This document shows positions 62,243 to 64,000 of a DNA stretch of 64,000 bases, piece by piece; the stretch's first letter is position 1, and every line of letters starts with the position of its first letter. A model generated the notes under the pieces. The model was not told where the DNA came from and ran no database searches. It saw only the letters and a list, made by a program, of their open reading frames with translations. The stretch spans positions 744,001-808,000 of the forward strand of contig NC_051130.1 in assembly GCF_014839805.1 (NCBI RefSeq), read 5' to 3'. The position numbers were made by a program, and so were the translations under genes. This DNA is from Manduca sexta. Lineage: Eukaryota; Arthropoda; Insecta; Lepidoptera; Sphingidae.

Positions 62243-62639
62243 TAAAATAGCTCGTATACAAATATCCTTCCACGTGGCTTACTAAGAATTATTATAGATT
62301 ACAAATATTACGAACCATAATAACTGCAACCCTAATATTGTTGGTACAAAAATGCGAATTACTCGCATGTCAAGTTAACTTCGCCGGGAATCAAATATTG
62401 CGCAAAAATAGAGAATATCTATGTTACATATCCCAAAACTCACTCAACGTCACGGATTCGTTATATTTGGATCAGAAATTACAGACTGCCAAAAAAGTTT
62501 TATGATGGAACAGCGATGTTACAAAGGTATACGCCGCCAAATCGGTCACAACGACTTATAAATAGTTTTAAAGTTTGACACGAGGTGGCAGTGCACTGCG
62601 TTCTTTATCTTAAGGCACAAGCACAAGTTTTTAATTCTA
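62243..62639. other. no gene seen
   Basis: AT-rich sequence with no recognisable content. Confidence 0.5.
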
Positions 62640-62725
62640 TACGTGTACCGCAATTTTACCCCACTGCGTGTGTGATGTGAGGTCCAGTAGAATGTCGACT
62701 CACGAGAGACGATTACTCCTCGACA
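62640..62725 (+). repeat. family C fragment
   Basis: GGTCCAGTAGAATGTCGACT and CACGAGAGACGATTACTCCT. Confidence 0.55.
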
Positions 62726-62811
62726 ATGTCTACCTGTGTTCCACACTTCCCGTTCAGCTGTCTCCGGGTTTACTTCTAACAAACCCCAAATCATTTTTAC
62801 AACCTTTCGCA

Positions 62812-63224
62812 TCTAAATAGGTATAACTCAAACGTGACTGACCGACTGACATAGTGATCTATCAACGCACAGCCCAAACCACTGGACAGATCGGGCTGAA
62901 ATTTGGCAGGCAGGTAGATGTTATGACGTAGGCATCTGCTAAGAAAGGATTTTGATAAATTCCACCCCTAAGGGGATAAAATAGGGGATGAAAATTTGTA
63001 TGAAACTTCTTAGATTTTCGACTGATTAAACTGAAATTAAAGATTGGAGCTACTATGATAAAGACGTTCGCTTAAATAGGATTTTGATAAATTCAACACC
63101 CATGGGGATAAAATTAGTTTGAACCTATCAGTACCGGGAAAATATGTAGGAAGACTTTTATCATACAGTGGACTCTTATCCCGGAAAACTCCTTCACCCG
63201 GGCGAAGCCGCGAGCAAAAGCTAG
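62812..63224 (+). mobile_element. non-autonomous Helitron, twin of 40934-41354
   Basis: Starts TCTAAATAGGTATAACTCAA between A and T and ends CCCGGGCGAAGCCGCGAGC, AAAAG and CTAG. Lacks the extra GACT units of its twin. Confidence 0.85.
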
Positions 63225-64000
63225 TTTATAATATGACTGAAATGATAAATGTATACTTGTAAAATATGGACTTTCCCATCCAGTCCCACAGTGGTCCAAG
63301 CGACATGCCGACCGTACATTCCACTCTGGAATGATGGAACAAATATTCCCAACGTAGATGTAGCGTTGATATAGCTCCATGCTCCGCTGCGTCGCTTCAC
63401 CCACTATTAAATGTTATTCAATAAATATTCTACATATTCAACGATATCTCGTAATAACATGCGGTTGGATTTTTTAACTTGATAATAGATTGTAATACTA
63501 TTTATTAAGGTCGTTTTTGCGTCAGTCTAGTTTAGGCGATATAATTTTGACTTTCAATTATTTGGAAACATTATTGCTGTGGTTTTCATGTAATTACCCG
63601 CTTGGAATCTGTTTTTATATAGCACTAAAGTCCCTCCGTGACCTCACAGGAACGTTTCCTCGGCAAAGTTTGCGTGTACTGGTTGCGTCTTCCCTAACAC
63701 TTTAGGAAAAGTTTTTATCTTCCCATGACTGTAACTTATTTGCGTCTTTGCCTAAAAAATAATTATTTGAATATGTAAAACGGCAAACATTATCTAGATT
63801 TCGTCAATATTATCTCTAAGACCTGTTCAGAAAGCAGTACTCACCAGAGAAGAACGGGCAAGAAACTCTGGTGTTGCTCTTTCAAAATCAGTTTGAGCTA
63901 TAAACTACAGTATATAGTACACAGAATTTTGTTTTTATTCTGGCTTAGAGCAGTTGCATATGCTCGCAAAATAGGTACTAAATTAATTCTAAATTCTGAT
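63225..64000. other. no gene seen
   Basis: AT-rich to the window edge. Open frames at 63114-63404 (-) and 63517-63705 (+) have no domain support. Confidence 0.45.

Noticed and set aside
1..64000. Possibility of CRISPR arrays, operons or phage genes
   Set aside because: No short regularly spaced repeats, no ribosome-binding sites with tight gene packing. The window is plainly animal nuclear DNA.

Overview
The window is eukaryotic nuclear DNA and almost certainly lepidopteran (moth or butterfly). The evidence is AT-rich sequence, a multi-exon gene with GT-AG introns, two abundant tRNA-derived SINE families, Lep1-type Helitron ends (a GC-rich hairpin followed by AAAAGCTAGT), RTE-like and R1-like LINE tails, and a DD37D (maT-type) mariner. 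Nothing prokaryotic (operons, CRISPR, phage) is present. The species cannot be named from the sequence alone.

The only host gene I can support is a complete 13-exon gene on the + strand, from 26939 to 47368. It encodes a 624-residue nose-resistant-to-fluoxetine-6 (NRF-6)-like membrane acyltransferase. I built the exon chain by hand. All exon-exon phases agree, every junction is GT-AG, and the protein runs from a signal peptide through a Cys-rich NRF ectodomain and a multipass acyltransferase-3 domain to a charged tail. Its introns, above all intron 1 (6.4 kb), are packed with transposable elements, some ending within about 45 bp of splice acceptors.

Layout: 1-8.4 kb, intergenic repeats. 8.7-10.0 kb, a complete mariner with an uninterrupted transposase, TIRs and a TA duplication. 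10-26.9 kb, nested repeats, including a LINE tail inserted in a SINE, a hAT-like element holding an A50 run, and a 380-bp inverted duplication at 21.5 and 23.7 kb. 26.9-47.8 kb, the NRF-6-like gene, with a 640-bp foldback and a clean hAT-type MITE in intron 1 and a perfect 25-bp hairpin in intron 11. 47.8-64 kb, intergenic repeats with no gene I can support.

Repeat families are labelled A-N for cross-reference. Their edges are approximate unless a target-site duplication is stated. Family A is a tRNA-derived SINE with a TATTATTATT tail. Family B is a second tRNA-derived SINE. C, D, E, G, I, J and N are unclassified interspersed repeats. H, K and M are probable non-autonomous DNA elements. The mobile elements do not act together with the host gene. 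They shape its introns and may affect its splicing and RNA folding. I found no convincing novel system; the observations most worth following are the intact mariner, the inverted duplication, the two hairpins inside the gene and the tandem splice acceptor at exon 5.
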